Shown here one piece after another: positions 8,938 to 18,237 of a DNA stretch of 64,000 nt. Within the stretch, counting starts at the first letter, position 1. Each line of letters starts with the position of its first letter. Below the pieces are notes generated by a model. That model was not told the DNA's origin and did no database searches. It saw nothing but the letters and a program-made list of their open reading frames with translations. The DNA is from Evansella cellulosilytica DSM 2522 (GTDB lineage: Bacteria > Bacillota > Bacilli > Bacillales > Salisediminibacteriaceae): positions 3,348,001-3,412,000 of the forward strand of contig NC_014829.1 in NCBI RefSeq assembly GCF_000177235.2, written 5' to 3'. The position numbers and the translations under genes are program-made.

Positions 8938-9546
8938 CTAGACAAATGCTAAGATTGCTCTTATACCGATATAGGACATCACAACGAATATAGCCATTGT
9001 AACGTATGTTGCAATTTGTTGAGATCTTGGTGATACAGTGATTCCCCATGTAACAGCAAATGACCATAAACCATTCGCTAAATGGAAAGATGCTGCAACG
9101 ATTGAAATAATGTATAGAACAAGAGCGATCGGACTAGCGACAATGTTTGCTACCATGTCATAATTCACTTCTGCTCCAAGTGCTTTTTGAATTCTCGTAT
9201 CATATATATGCCATGCGACAAAAATGATCGTTATTACTCCTGTAATACGTTGTAAGCGGAACATCCAGTTCCTAAAATAACTATATGTAGACGTATTATG
9301 TTTAGCTTGAAAAGCAATATATAGACCATAAATGCCGTGAAAAATAATTGGAATATATATAAGACCAAATTCCAATACTAATAAAAACGGCAAGCGTTCC
9401 ATCATTCCTGCAGCTTGATTATATACTTCTGGTCCTTGTACCGCCTGGTAGTTCACCAAAAAGTGAACGACTAAAAAGGCACCTAATGGTACAACACCTA
9501 GCAGGGAATGTAATTTCCGATAGAAAAACTCACGATTAGTAGACAT
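8938..9546 (-). CDS. sdhC: Succinate dehydrogenase cytochrome b558 subunit
   Basis: Membrane anchor with five hydrophobic segments and the conserved histidines expected for two b haems (VVHFLV, IIFHGIYG, VAWHIYD, ASFHLANG). It passes electrons from SdhB to menaquinone. At 202 residues from the ATG at 9546 it equals the B. subtilis length; a TTG one codon upstream is the other option, and GGGGGAG lies 6 nt before the ATG. First gene of sdhCAB; a possible short leader ORF lies in its 5' region. Confidence 0.95.
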   Translation of the reverse strand: MSTNREFFYRKLHSLLGVVPLGAFLVVHFLVNYQAVQGPEVYNQAAGMMERLPFLLVLEFGLIYIPIIFHGIYGLYIAFQAKHNTSTYSYFRNWMFRLQRITGVITIIFVAWHIYDTRIQKALGAEVNYDMVANIVASPIALVLYIISIVAASFHLANGLWSFAVTWGITVSPRSQQIATYVTMAIFVVMSYIGIRAILAFV

Positions 9547-9578
9547 CAAACTCTCCCCCTATTATGTTTTATACTATA

Positions 9579-9605
9579 CTAATAACCTATTTTATGAACG
9601 AACAA
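9579..9605 (-). other. Possible 8-codon leader ORF before sdhC
   Basis: A perfect AAAGGAGG stands 5 nt before TTG-TTC-GTT-CAT-AAA-ATA-GGT-TAT-TAG (MFVHKIGY), ending 33 bases before the sdhC start. The ribosome site is stronger than that of sdhC itself. Whether it is translated is unknown. Confidence 0.4.
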
Positions 9606-9813
9606 ATATACCTCCTTTAACTTCTCAATTTCTATTATTCTAACATTGTCAATCATTAAATTGCACACAATTTTGTATAAAGTGTGACAATTCCATTTTA
9701 CCCCTCTTCCCTATGCTGCGTCAAGAAAGCGGATACAGTATTTAATTTTATAAAAAAGCGTTTAGCTTAACACAATCTCCTTATTAAACCTTTATTTGTC
9801 TCGCATTTAATTA

Positions 9814-9868
9814 AAAAAAAAGAGCCCTCAAAAGAATTAACTCTTTAAAAGAACTCTTTTCAAATAAA
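9814..9868 (-). terminator. Probable terminator downstream of the Ktr gene
   Basis: Minus strand AAAGAGTTCTTTT ... CTTTTGAGGGCTCTTT followed by a long T run. Imperfect stem, about 180 bases after the gene. The rest of 9620-10045 shows no gene I can support. Confidence 0.5.
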
Positions 9869-10045
9869 TATTAAAACGTTGGTATTACTGGGATTATTAA
9901 CCATAATCCCCCTTCTTACTCTTTATTTACATGCGATTATATATTCTTTTACTTTCATTAATACAGTTACTTTCCATTTAATATAATAAATGTTTTATGT
10001 GTGAAGAAATGCATACACAATTTTCTTGAAATACCTTTTTGTGAA

Positions 10046-11395
10046 TTAACCAATAATGATACGTTCTGTGGGATATTTATAATGACTCGTTTTTTCTCTA
10101 CCTCTAATAGAAAAGAGGAATGCTACTAAACCAACCCGTCCAATTAGCATCAGCACCATCAAGGTAATTTGACTTGGAAGTGTTAATGTTGGGGTAATTC
10201 CCATCGATAAACCACACGTTCCAAACGCCGAGCTCACTTCAAATATTATCGCCATTAGCTCTAATTCACTACTATGCTCAAAAGCACTAACTAAAATAAT
10301 GGCAGTAAACAACCCAACAACGAAAACAGAAAGTACGATAAACGCTTTTTGGCGGTCCTCTTCGTGTATTTCTCTCCCAAATGCTTTTACATCTTTTCTT
10401 CCTAAAGCAAAGCTTCTAATTGTTAAAAACATGACCGCAAGCGTTGTCGTACGAATACCACCACCAACACTTGATGGACTCGCGCCGATAATCATTAATG
10501 CTGATAAAAACAATAAGCTCGCCAAAGTTAATTGAGAGACATCCATTGTCGCTAAACCGCCACTTCTTGCAGTAGCCGAATTAAATAGTGAAAAAAATAG
10601 TTGCTGATGCCAACTTAATCCATCGTAAAAAGCGTTTTTTTCTATGATCCACAAACCTACTACACCGATTCCGAACACAATAAAATAAGTAGAGGCAGCA
10701 ATTTTCGTAAACAAGCTAAACCTAAAACTTCTATCCTTCGAAGTAAAATACTCCTTTAACTCCATTAATACAGGGAATCCAATTGCTCCAGCGAAAATTA
10801 AAAGAATGGAAACTAATTGAACAAAGTAATCATCAACGAATGGAATTAAAGAAGCTCCTGTAACGTCAAAGCCGGCATTCGTAAAAGCTGATAATGCGGC
10901 AAAGGCACCTTGATAGTATGCCTCTCCAACTGTATCAAAATAGTTTAAGAAATACGTTCCCAGTATTAATGCACCTATTATTTCTATTCCTAAAGCGACA
11001 AACAAAATTCCACGCATTAAATTAACGAGACCAGAAAAAGCAATTTGATTGTGGTCTACCATGATAAGCATACGTTGGGAAAGATTTATTTTCCTACCGA
11101 ATACGAGCCAAATGAATGTCCCTAGTGTCATCACACCAATTCCACCTAATTGAATCGCTAACGCTAATATAAAAACACCGAAACCACTATAAGTTTCAGA
11201 AACGTTTACGACAGTAAGTCCTGTGACACTTACTGCACTTACTGATGTGAAAAGAGCCTCAGAGTAGGTAACGTTTACACCAGGCTGCGCTGATATTGGT
11301 AAGTATAAAAAAATACTAAATACAAACATTGCTATTATGTAAGAAAATACAATAATCCTAAAAGGACTTAAAAACTTACTCATACCAAGATTCAT
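10046..11395 (-). CDS. ktrD: Ktr/Trk-type potassium (sodium) uptake channel subunit
   Basis: A 449-residue membrane protein with four pore repeats. The filter segments are visible: SVTGLTVV, FTNAGFDV, TARSGGLAT and FGTCGLSMG. It translocates K+ (Na+-coupled) when joined to a cytoplasmic RCK-domain partner (KtrA/KtrC type); none is encoded nearby, as for the unlinked ktrC/ktrD of B. subtilis. The N-terminal QPGVNV ... ALFTSVSAVSVTGLTVV resembles KtrD more than KtrB, but the KtrB/KtrD choice is uncertain. GGAGG precedes the ATG. In an alkaliphile such a porter would matter for pH and salt tolerance. Confidence 0.85.
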   Translation of the reverse strand: MNLGMSKFLSPFRIIVFSYIIAMFVFSIFLYLPISAQPGVNVTYSEALFTSVSAVSVTGLTVVNVSETYSGFGVFILALAIQLGGIGVMTLGTFIWLVFGRKINLSQRMLIMVDHNQIAFSGLVNLMRGILFVALGIEIIGALILGTYFLNYFDTVGEAYYQGAFAALSAFTNAGFDVTGASLIPFVDDYFVQLVSILLIFAGAIGFPVLMELKEYFTSKDRSFRFSLFTKIAASTYFIVFGIGVVGLWIIEKNAFYDGLSWHQQLFFSLFNSATARSGGLATMDVSQLTLASLLFLSALMIIGASPSSVGGGIRTTTLAVMFLTIRSFALGRKDVKAFGREIHEEDRQKAFIVLSVFVVGLFTAIILVSAFEHSSELELMAIIFEVSSAFGTCGLSMGITPTLTLPSQITLMVLMLIGRVGLVAFLFSIRGREKTSHYKYPTERIIIG

Positions 11396-11562
11396 TTAAC
11401 ATTACCTCCGCCTATAAATCGGGTAATAGTATAACACGGGATTAACATATATACTATAGTTTGTCCAAGAAATTCATGGATAATTTTTATCCGAATGAAT
11501 CATGTATGTGGTAATATAATAAAAGAATAAGTTTACAGATTAACAAATGAAGGATGAATGCA

Positions 11563-12006
11563 ATGGCCAAGAAGAAACAGTGGATTGACACAATTGAAGA
11601 ACTCAATATGGAGGTTTCAGCTTATAGTAATCATCTTCTTCGCCATGTATTATTACCTGAACTATTAGGGGAAGATGAGGAAAGTATTTTATACTGGGCA
11701 GGAAAATCAGTTGCGAGAAAGCTTAAAACAGAGCAATTAGATGACCTCTCACTTTTTTTTGAAAAGGCGAACTGGGGAACACTTTCTCTCTTAAAAGAAA
11801 AAAGGACCGAAAAACATTACGAATTAGTAGCTCCCCTTATGATACACGAACGCCCTGTGACTTTAGAATGTGGTTTTTTAGCGCAATGGACTGAGCAGCA
11901 AACACAGTATGTGACAGAGGCCACATATGAAGTGAAAAAGAAAAAGCCTTTAACGTGTCGGATCATCGTTCGTTGGGATAACTCCGATCCTATTTATAAG
12001 GACTAA
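11563..12006 (+). CDS. yslB: YslB family protein (DUF2507)
   Basis: Cytoplasmic protein of 147 residues, function unknown. The conserved WAGKSVARKL and NWGTLSLL segments and the C-terminal KWD/RWDNSDP pattern match YslB of B. subtilis, which also lies between sdhC and lysC. An ATG at 11554 is too close to AAGG to be used, so the ATG at 11563 is chosen. It converges on lysC and shares the bidirectional terminator with it. Confidence 0.82.
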   Translation: MAKKKQWIDTIEELNMEVSAYSNHLLRHVLLPELLGEDEESILYWAGKSVARKLKTEQLDDLSLFFEKANWGTLSLLKEKRTEKHYELVAPLMIHERPVTLECGFLAQWTEQQTQYVTEATYEVKKKKPLTCRIIVRWDNSDPIYKD

Positions 12007-12026
12007 TAAATATTTATTTTAGAAAA

Positions 12027-12066
12027 AAATGGGGACTCAAAAGGCTAACCTTATGAGTCCCCATTT
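12027..12066. terminator. Bidirectional terminator between yslB and lysC
   Basis: AAATGGGGACTCAAAAGG pairs with CCTTATGAGTCCCCATTT. Its GACTCAAAAGG core is shared with many other hairpins in this window. Confidence 0.85.
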
Positions 12067-12073
12067 ATTGTTA

Positions 12074-12577
12074 CTATGATGTTACTTTCGCTTCTTCTCG
12101 CACATCTAAGTCAAATGCGGTGTGAAGTGCTTCCACTGATTTCACCATATCTACTTCAGGTATGACAACAGATACTTTAATTTCTGACGTACTTACCATT
12201 TTAATAGAAACTTCTTGCTCAGAAAGTACTGTAAACATGTTTGCGGCAACACCAGGGTTTGAAACCATACCAGAACCAACTATTGATACTTTTGCCAAGT
12301 TATCCTCGTGACGAATATGCTCGTAACCTAATTCCTCTTTATTTTTCTCTAAAATAGAAAGCGCTTCTGTCAATTCATGTGTGTGAATGGAAAAAGATAT
12401 ATTCATTTCATTTTTGCCTGTCATTTGTTGAATGATAATGTCGACATCAATGCCCGATTCCGCAAGTGCTGAGAACACATTTGACATTGTATTAAAGTTA
12501 TTCGGTAAATGTTCAATTGTAATTTTTGTCACTGCACCTTCAAAAGCTAATCCTCGTACTGCTAAATTTTGTTCCAT
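12074..12577 (-). CDS. lysC: Aspartokinase beta subunit (in-frame internal start in lysC)
   Basis: Inside lysC, AGAGGAGG lies 7 nt before an in-frame ATG that begins MEQNLAVRGLAFEG. B. subtilis aspartokinase II makes its small subunit from the equivalent internal start (MEQNLIVRG). The product, 167 residues, is only the two ACT domains and would form the alpha2-beta2 enzyme. Confidence 0.75.
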   Translation of the reverse strand: MEQNLAVRGLAFEGAVTKITIEHLPNNFNTMSNVFSALAESGIDVDIIIQQMTGKNEMNISFSIHTHELTEALSILEKNKEELGYEHIRHEDNLAKVSIVGSGMVSNPGVAANMFTVLSEQEVSIKMVSTSEIKVSVVIPEVDMVKSVEALHTAFDLDVREEAKVTS

Positions 12578-13315
12578 TGACGCTTCCTCCTCTACAATCG
12601 TTCCTTCTTTATCAACCATGCTTGATCTAACAATAAGTGGTACATTATAGTTCTTTGCAAATTCAACTGCTCTAGGATGCAATACTCCAGCACCTAAGTT
12701 TGCAAGCTCCAGCATTTCATCATAGGAAATGCTATGTAGTTGTCGAGCTTTTTTAGCAGTTCTAGGGTCACAAGTATAAACACCAGTAACATCTGTAAAA
12801 ATAGAACATGATTCAGCTTTAAGGGCAGCAGCCAACGCTACTGCAGTTGTATCAGAACCACCACGACCAAGCGTTGTTATCTCACCGCTTTCCGTCATCC
12901 CTTGAAAACCAGCTACTATTACAGCTTTATTTTCATCTAAAGCGGATTGCACTCTATCTGTCTCAATTCCCATTATTCTAGCGTTTTGGTGAATAGGCTC
13001 CGTTTTAATCCCCGCTTGCCAACCAGTAAACGAAACGGCATCAATACCGATTTCCTTTAAAGCCATAACCATTAAGGACATCGTTACTTGCTCACCAGTA
13101 CTTAATAGCATATCCATTTCTCTTTTATCAGGATGCTCACTTATATCTTGCGCTAATCCTACTAACGCGTCGGTTGATTTCCCCATCGCAGATACAACGG
13201 TAACTACTTTGTTACCTGCTTCCATTGCAGCTTTCACCTTTTCAGCTGCTCTTTTAATTTTTGTTACATCTCCTACAGAAGTCCCTCCGAACTTCTGAAC
13301 AATCGTTGCCAACAT
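12074..13315 (-). CDS. lysC: Lysine-sensitive aspartokinase (aspartokinase II type), alpha subunit
   Basis: Phosphorylates L-aspartate, the first step to lysine, diaminopimelate, methionine and threonine. KFGGTSVG opens the kinase domain, TLGRGGSDTTAVALAAAL is the substrate region, and two ACT regulatory domains fill the last ~160 residues. GAGGAGG lies 5 nt before the ATG at 13315; the frame is open further up (13351), but LATIVQKFGGTSVG is the family start. An internal start for the beta subunit is visible, and a lysine riboswitch lies upstream, so lysine should control it at both the RNA and protein level. Confidence 0.95.
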   Translation of the reverse strand: MLATIVQKFGGTSVGDVTKIKRAAEKVKAAMEAGNKVVTVVSAMGKSTDALVGLAQDISEHPDKREMDMLLSTGEQVTMSLMVMALKEIGIDAVSFTGWQAGIKTEPIHQNARIMGIETDRVQSALDENKAVIVAGFQGMTESGEITTLGRGGSDTTAVALAAALKAESCSIFTDVTGVYTCDPRTAKKARQLHSISYDEMLELANLGAGVLHPRAVEFAKNYNVPLIVRSSMVDKEGTIVEEEASMEQNLAVRGLAFEGAVTKITIEHLPNNFNTMSNVFSALAESGIDVDIIIQQMTGKNEMNISFSIHTHELTEALSILEKNKEELGYEHIRHEDNLAKVSIVGSGMVSNPGVAANMFTVLSEQEVSIKMVSTSEIKVSVVIPEVDMVKSVEALHTAFDLDVREEAKVTS

Positions 13316-13496
13316 GAACGCCTCCTCTTTTGATTCAAACATACATTTCATTGTACTCTCTGCCCTATTTAATAGAACATAATCAATAAAGATAGCTCAC
13401 GGATGAAACCTATGAAAGTATGAAGCTAACATACCCTATTCAGCTTTAATTAAACTGAAATTTTTCATGAGGTTTCGACAAAAATAAAATAAAAAA

Positions 13497-13757
13497 CGAC
13501 AGTAGGCTATATCCCACTGTCGAATACGACTTTTAAAATATGATACATACAAAGCCGCTCCGTGAGATAGTGCTCCATGCAGTTCTCCTGCATGACAGTT
13601 CTGTACTTATTCAATACAGATCCAGAAGATTGTCGTTGAGAAAACATTTCTTCTTCGGCGAATTCCCCTTTCAAGCTATGATCTTTGAAGCTCAACCTTC
13701 TCTCATAGTTTACTGATGGTTTTCGCACCTCTACCTTCACTCCTAAGAGCAAAAAGT
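13497..13757 (-). ncRNA. Lysine riboswitch (L-box) upstream of lysC
   Basis: The minus strand carries L-box landmarks in order: GTGAAGGTAGAGGTGCGAA, AGTAA, GAGAAGGTTGA, GCCGAAG, TCTGGA, and AGAACTGTCATG. It ends in a 10-bp terminator stem CGACAGTGGG/CCTACTGTCG with a T-rich tail at 13490-13496. High lysine should favour the terminator and shut off lysC. An apparent reading frame of 81 codons across it is not a gene. Confidence 0.9.
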
Positions 13758-13835
13758 TATGAATTTTTATTTTTTTGTAAGGAAATATTACACAAATAGT
13801 AGTTTATCAAATACATTTTTTTTTTGCAATTACGA

Positions 13836-15614
13836 TTATTGCTCCTCTTCTTGTATTTTATCGAATAGCGCTTTAGCAACTAACTTTGGTATACCTACAC
13901 CTTCAATTTCCTCTATATTAGCTTCCTTTATTCGCTTTAACGATCCAAAATGCTTTAAAAGTTCCCTTTTTCTCTTTTCTCCAATTCCCTCAACATCATC
14001 AAGTATAGAAGAAAACATTGATTGCTTTCTTACGTTTCTATGAAACGTAATGGCAAATCGGTGCACTTCATCTTGAATTCTTTGGAGTAAATAAAACTCC
14101 TGACTCGTTCTTTTCAAAGGAACGACCTCAGCCGGATCTCCGATCATAAGTTGTGAAGTACGGTGCTTTTCATCCTTTACGAGGCCGCAAACAGGAATAT
14201 AAATGCCGAGCTCGTCCTCTAACACACCTTGCGCAGCAGAAATTTGTCCTTTTCCTCCATCGATTACAATTAAGTCAGGAAGTGGTTGATTTTCTTTCAG
14301 CAACCTTATATATCTTCTTCGAACAACTTCTCTCATCGATTCATAGTCATCAGGTCCCTCTACATCTTTCACTTTGTATTTACGATAGTTCTTTTTATCT
14401 GGCTTACCATCCAAAAAAGAAACCATCGCAGATACAGGATCGACTCCTTGAATATTAGAGTTATCAAAAGCTTCGATTCGATGAGGCGTTTCTATATTTA
14501 GTGCAGCACCGAGACGTTCAATTGCAACGATCGTTTTTTGCTCATCTCGCTCTATAAGATCGAATTTCTCCTTTAAGGCTATTTGTGCATTTTTATTAGC
14601 AAGGTCAACTAATTGCTTCTTTTGTCCTTTTTTAGGTTTAAACGTCTTCACTTGAATAAACTCTTGTACGACAGCCTCATCTATCACTTCCGGAATTAAT
14701 ATCTCCTTCGGTTTACGATGTTGATCGTTTAAATAAAACTGCCCAACATATGTGTAAAAATCATCCTCTGGCTCTTGGTACATTGGAAACATAGAAACAT
14801 CTCTTTCAATCAATTTACCTTGTCTAATAAAAAATACTTGGACGCACATCCAACCTTTGTCATATGCATAACCAAATACATCTCGATCAACTTCATCTGT
14901 CATCGTCATTTTTTGCTTTTCCATCACGGCTTCTATGTGCTGTACTTGGTCTCTCAATTCTTGCGCACGTTCAAAGTTCAACTCTTCAGATGCTTCTAGC
15001 ATTTTATTCGTTAAGTTTTCTTTAATCTCCTTATGACCACCATTTAAAAATTTAGTAATTTCTTGCACCATTTCTTGATTTTTTTCTTGTGTAACATCAA
15101 ACTCGCACGGAGCTAAGCATTGTCCGATATGATAATATAAACAAACTCTATCAGGTAACGTGCGGCATTTCCTTAGCGGATATAGGCGATCCAACAATTT
15201 TTTCGTTTCATTAGCAGCGTGCACATTCGGATATGGGCCAAAATATTTCCCACCATCTTTTTTGACCTTTCTCGTAGTAATTAAGCGAGGGTGCTCCTCT
15301 TTCGTAATTTTTAAATAAGGATAACTTTTATCATCCTTCAAGAGTACATTATATTTTGGTTCATGCTTTTTAATAAGATTTTGCTCGAGAAGTAAAGCCT
15401 CTATATTTGATGAAGTGACAATATATTCAAAGTCTCGTATTTCCGAAACGAGGCGTTGAGTTTTTTTATCATGAGAACCAGTAAAATAAGAGCGGACGCG
15501 ATTTCTTAGTAACTTCGCTTTCCCTACATAAATAATCGTTCCATGTTTATTTTTCATTAAATAGCAGCCAGGCTGTGCTGGCACTAACGATAATTTCTCC
15601 TTTAATTCTGGCAT
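13836..15614 (-). CDS. uvrC: Excinuclease ABC subunit C
   Basis: Dual-incision nuclease of nucleotide excision repair. Order of domains: GIY-YIG nuclease (GCYLMKN ... [18 protein letters not shown], residues 15-50), a cysteine cluster ([21 protein letters not shown], about 155-175), UVR motif that contacts UvrB (about 200-235), the RNase H-like C-terminal nuclease ([24 protein letters not shown]), and a helix-hairpin-helix pair at the end ([21 protein letters not shown]). 592 residues, complete. Transcribed on its own, followed after 240 bases by trxA. Confidence 0.97.
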   Translation of the reverse strand: MPELKEKLSLVPAQPGCYLMKNKHGTIIYVGKAKLLRNRVRSYFTGSHDKKTQRLVSEIRDFEYIVTSSNIEALLLEQNLIKKHEPKYNVLLKDDKSYPYLKITKEEHPRLITTRKVKKDGGKYFGPYPNVHAANETKKLLDRLYPLRKCRTLPDRVCLYYHIGQCLAPCEFDVTQEKNQEMVQEITKFLNGGHKEIKENLTNKMLEASEELNFERAQELRDQVQHIEAVMEKQKMTMTDEVDRDVFGYAYDKGWMCVQVFFIRQGKLIERDVSMFPMYQEPEDDFYTYVGQFYLNDQHRKPKEILIPEVIDEAVVQEFIQVKTFKPKKGQKKQLVDLANKNAQIALKEKFDLIERDEQKTIVAIERLGAALNIETPHRIEAFDNSNIQGVDPVSAMVSFLDGKPDKKNYRKYKVKDVEGPDDYESMREVVRRRYIRLLKENQPLPDLIVIDGGKGQISAAQGVLEDELGIYIPVCGLVKDEKHRTSQLMIGDPAEVVPLKRTSQEFYLLQRIQDEVHRFAITFHRNVRKQSMFSSILDDVEGIGEKRKRELLKHFGSLKRIKEANIEEIEGVGIPKLVAKALFDKIQEEEQ

Positions 15615-15814
15615 TTTTGTTCTCCCCTTTTATATTGAACCCAATTACTAATATCACTTCGTTTATATTTATAAATTTATCATAAAGGTGCATTTTATTA
15701 TACAGGATTTAATAGGAGGTATACTTTACAATTTCTTGAAGTCGTTATTGGCTAATAAAACTATCTAGGAGGAAGTTGATGTGAGGCAAATTTCACAATA
15801 TTAGGTTAACAAAG

Positions 15815-15849
15815 AAAAAACTGAATGATTTTACATCACTCAGTTTTTT
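15815..15849 (-). terminator. Terminator after trxA
   Basis: AAAAAACTGA(ATGA) pairs with (CATCAC)TCAGTTTTTT; T-run on the minus strand. Confidence 0.8.
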
Positions 15850-15854
15850 AAATA

Positions 15855-16169
15855 TTATATGTGCTTATTTAATAAGCTTGCTAACTGTTCTTTCGGTTGG
15901 AAGCCAACAACTTGATCAACGACTTGCCCATCTTTAAATACGAGCAGTGTTGGGATACTCATAACACCGAACTTCCCAGCAGTTTCTTGATTCTCATCGA
16001 CGTCAAGCTTTACAATTTTTACTTTGTCGCCCATTTCACCGTCTAACTCCTCTAATACTGGAGCGATCATTTTACAAGGGCCACACCATGGCGCCCAAAA
16101 ATCTGCTAATACTACGCCTTCACCTGTTTCAGCGGCAAAGTTTTGATCTGATACGTTAACGATTGCCAT
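15855..16169 (-). CDS. trxA: Thioredoxin
   Basis: General dithiol-disulfide reductant of the cytoplasm. The active site is [10 protein letters not shown] with Cys29 and Cys32, and the cis-proline is in MSIPTLLVF. Starting at the ATG at 16169, with GAGGAGG 9 nt upstream, gives 104 residues, exactly the B. subtilis length; an upstream TTG at 16187 falls next to the ribosome site and is rejected. Confidence 0.97.
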   Translation of the reverse strand: MAIVNVSDQNFAAETGEGVVLADFWAPWCGPCKMIAPVLEELDGEMGDKVKIVKLDVDENQETAGKFGVMSIPTLLVFKDGQVVDQVVGFQPKEQLASLLNKHI

Positions 16170-16214
16170 TCCAAAATTCCTCCTCAAAACAATAAAATAA
16201 TTACCTTATACTGT

Positions 16215-16223
16215 ATTATATCA
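16215..16223 (-). promoter_or_regulatory. Extended -10 promoter element for trxA
   Basis: Minus strand TGATATAAT, i.e. TGN plus a perfect TATAAT, about 46 bases upstream of the trxA start. No convincing -35 box, which extended -10 promoters can lack. Confidence 0.45.
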
Positions 16224-16340
16224 CCATTAAATTCTTACCTGGTAATATGTTGCTTATAATTATGTCCATTGTTTTCTTATATATTTACAACTTATTTCCT
16301 ATAATAAATAACATTCCCTCATAGTGCAAAAAAAATGCTT

Positions 16341-16385
16341 CAAAAAAACAACCTTCACTTTTTTGGAGAAAGGAAGGTTGTTTTT
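16341..16385 (-). terminator. Terminator after etfA
   Basis: AACAACCTTC and GAAGGTTGTT form a perfect 10-bp stem with a T-run on the minus strand. It ends the fadR-fadB-etfB-etfA unit. Confidence 0.88.
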
Positions 16386-16393
16386 TACTTTCA

Positions 16394-17368
16394 TTAATTT
16401 ACGAGAACTTTTTTAAATTCCTCGGTTAGCTTAGGTATAACTTCAAACAGATCTCCTACTATACCATAATCGGCAATTTGAAATATCTCGGCTTCTGGAT
16501 CTTTATTAATTGCAACAATTACTTTCGAATTGGACATACCTGCAACATGCTGAATAGCACCACTTATTCCTACAGCAATATATAAATCTGGCGTAACGAC
16601 TTTACCTGTTTGCCCAATTTGCAACGCGTAATCGCAATATTCTGCATCACATGCTCCACGAGATGCTCCAACAGCAGCACCTAAAACATCCGCTAATTCA
16701 TAAAGAATACTAAAGTTCTCTTCCCCTTTCATTCCGCGGCCACCAGCTACTATGATCGAAGCCTCTGATAAATCTATACCAGTAGATGTATTTTTCACCA
16801 CTTCTTTTATCATTGTTTTTAAGTCCATTATAGGTACATCCAGCGACTCGATATCCCCGCTTCTTTCTTCCTCTTTTTCAAGGGCAGCAATATTATTAGG
16901 TCGGATTGTCGCAAAAATCATGCCGTCCGTTACAACAACTTTTTCAAACGCTTTGCCAGAATAAATCGGTCTCGTAAAAACCACTTCTTCACCTACTACG
17001 TCATATGATACTGCATCTGATATAAGCCCTGATCCGATACGTGCAGCTAATTTAGGTGCGATGTCACGTCCTACTGCAGTATGACCTAAAAGAATTCCGT
17101 CAGGGTTTTCCTTATTAACAACTTCATTTAACGCTTGTGCATAGCCTTCTGGAGTATAGTGTGCTAGTTTTTCATTTTCAACTACAATGACCCTGTCGGC
17201 CCCGTATGCCACCATCTCATTTGCATGATTTGATACTTTTTCACCTAGAACAACACCAACGACTTCTCCACCGGAGGAAATACCTTTTGCCGCTGCAATT
17301 GCTTCAAAAGTAACATTACGGAACTGTGCATCACGAATCTCACCGATAACAAGCATTTTCTTTGCCAA
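16394..17368 (-). CDS. etfA: Electron transfer flavoprotein alpha subunit
   Basis: FAD-binding half of the soluble heterodimer that takes electrons from acyl-CoA dehydrogenases. The C-terminal FAD-binding signature is intact: GGRGMKG, VGASRGACDAEY, QIGQTGKVVTPDLYIAVGISGAIQHVAGM, and INKDPEAEIFQIADYGIVGD. 324 residues, standard length. It follows etfB by 15 bases and is the last gene of the fad operon. Confidence 0.96.
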   Translation of the reverse strand: MAKKMLVIGEIRDAQFRNVTFEAIAAAKGISSGGEVVGVVLGEKVSNHANEMVAYGADRVIVVENEKLAHYTPEGYAQALNEVVNKENPDGILLGHTAVGRDIAPKLAARIGSGLISDAVSYDVVGEEVVFTRPIYSGKAFEKVVVTDGMIFATIRPNNIAALEKEEERSGDIESLDVPIMDLKTMIKEVVKNTSTGIDLSEASIIVAGGRGMKGEENFSILYELADVLGAAVGASRGACDAEYCDYALQIGQTGKVVTPDLYIAVGISGAIQHVAGMSNSKVIVAINKDPEAEIFQIADYGIVGDLFEVIPKLTEEFKKVLVN

Positions 17369-17383
17369 GACAATCTCCCCCTT

Positions 17384-18154
17384 TTATATTACTTTCGACT
17401 CTGTTTTTAATAGAGAAACTAATTGTTCAACTTGTTCGTCAAGCTCTCCGTCTAATACTTTCCCAGCTTGTTTTTCTGGAGGTAAATAAGTGTCGACTGT
17501 TTTAATTTTTCCTTCTACTTCTTCCTCATCTAAATCAAGGTCATCAATGTCTAATACATCCAACGGTTTTTTCTTCGCTTTCATTATTCCAGGTAATGAA
17601 GGATATCTCGGTTCATTTAACCCTTGTTGAGCTGTTATTAGTAGCGGTAGAGCCACTTTGATTTTTTCTATATCACCTTCAACATCTTTTTCTATTACCG
17701 CTTTTCCATCTGTAACTTCAAGCTTTACGATGGATGTTACATGATTAATGCCTAACTGCTCTGCTAATCGAGGTCCTACTTGACCAGACCCTCCGTCTAC
17801 GGCTACATTCCCACCTAAAATAATATCAACCTCTTTATCGTTGAAGTAAGCCCCCAGAATGGCTTGTGTTGAGTAGTGATCACCATTTTCTATCTCTTCA
17901 TCCTCTATAAGAACTGCTTTATCTGCTCCCATCGCAAGGGCTGTCCTTAGCTGCTTTTCTGCTTCTTCGTCACCAACAGTTACGACCGTGACCTCTCCAC
18001 CATGTTCTTCTCTTAATTTTATAGCTTCTTCCACTGCATACTCATCATATGGATTAATAATAAATTCAGCCCCGTCAACTAATATTTCTCCGTCTGTAAT
18101 TTGAATCTTCTCTTCTGTGTCAAAGGTACGTTTCATCAAAACATAAATGTTCAT
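17384..18154 (-). CDS. etfB: Electron transfer flavoprotein beta subunit
   Basis: AMP-binding partner of EtfA in beta-oxidation. VLMKRTFDTEEKI at the N-terminus and the family signature NEPRYPSLPGIMKAKKKPL (about 189-207) are clear, and GGNVAVDGGSGQVGPRLAE is typical. 256 residues against 257 in B. subtilis. It precedes etfA and follows fadB, the order found in B. subtilis. Confidence 0.96.
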   Translation of the reverse strand: MNIYVLMKRTFDTEEKIQITDGEILVDGAEFIINPYDEYAVEEAIKLREEHGGEVTVVTVGDEEAEKQLRTALAMGADKAVLIEDEEIENGDHYSTQAILGAYFNDKEVDIILGGNVAVDGGSGQVGPRLAEQLGINHVTSIVKLEVTDGKAVIEKDVEGDIEKIKVALPLLITAQQGLNEPRYPSLPGIMKAKKKPLDVLDIDDLDLDEEEVEGKIKTVDTYLPPEKQAGKVLDGELDEQVEQLVSLLKTESKVI

Positions 18155-18237
18155 GTATATCCCCTCCTATTTGTATTGAAAGGTAATGATCAAACCCTTA
18201 TTAACTACACTATTCAGACAATTTATACGGTAAAAAA

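Noticed and set aside
13507-13752. An 81-codon minus-strand reading frame between lysC and uvrC
   Set aside because: It lies across the lysine riboswitch; the codons are explained by the conserved aptamer sequence and terminator.
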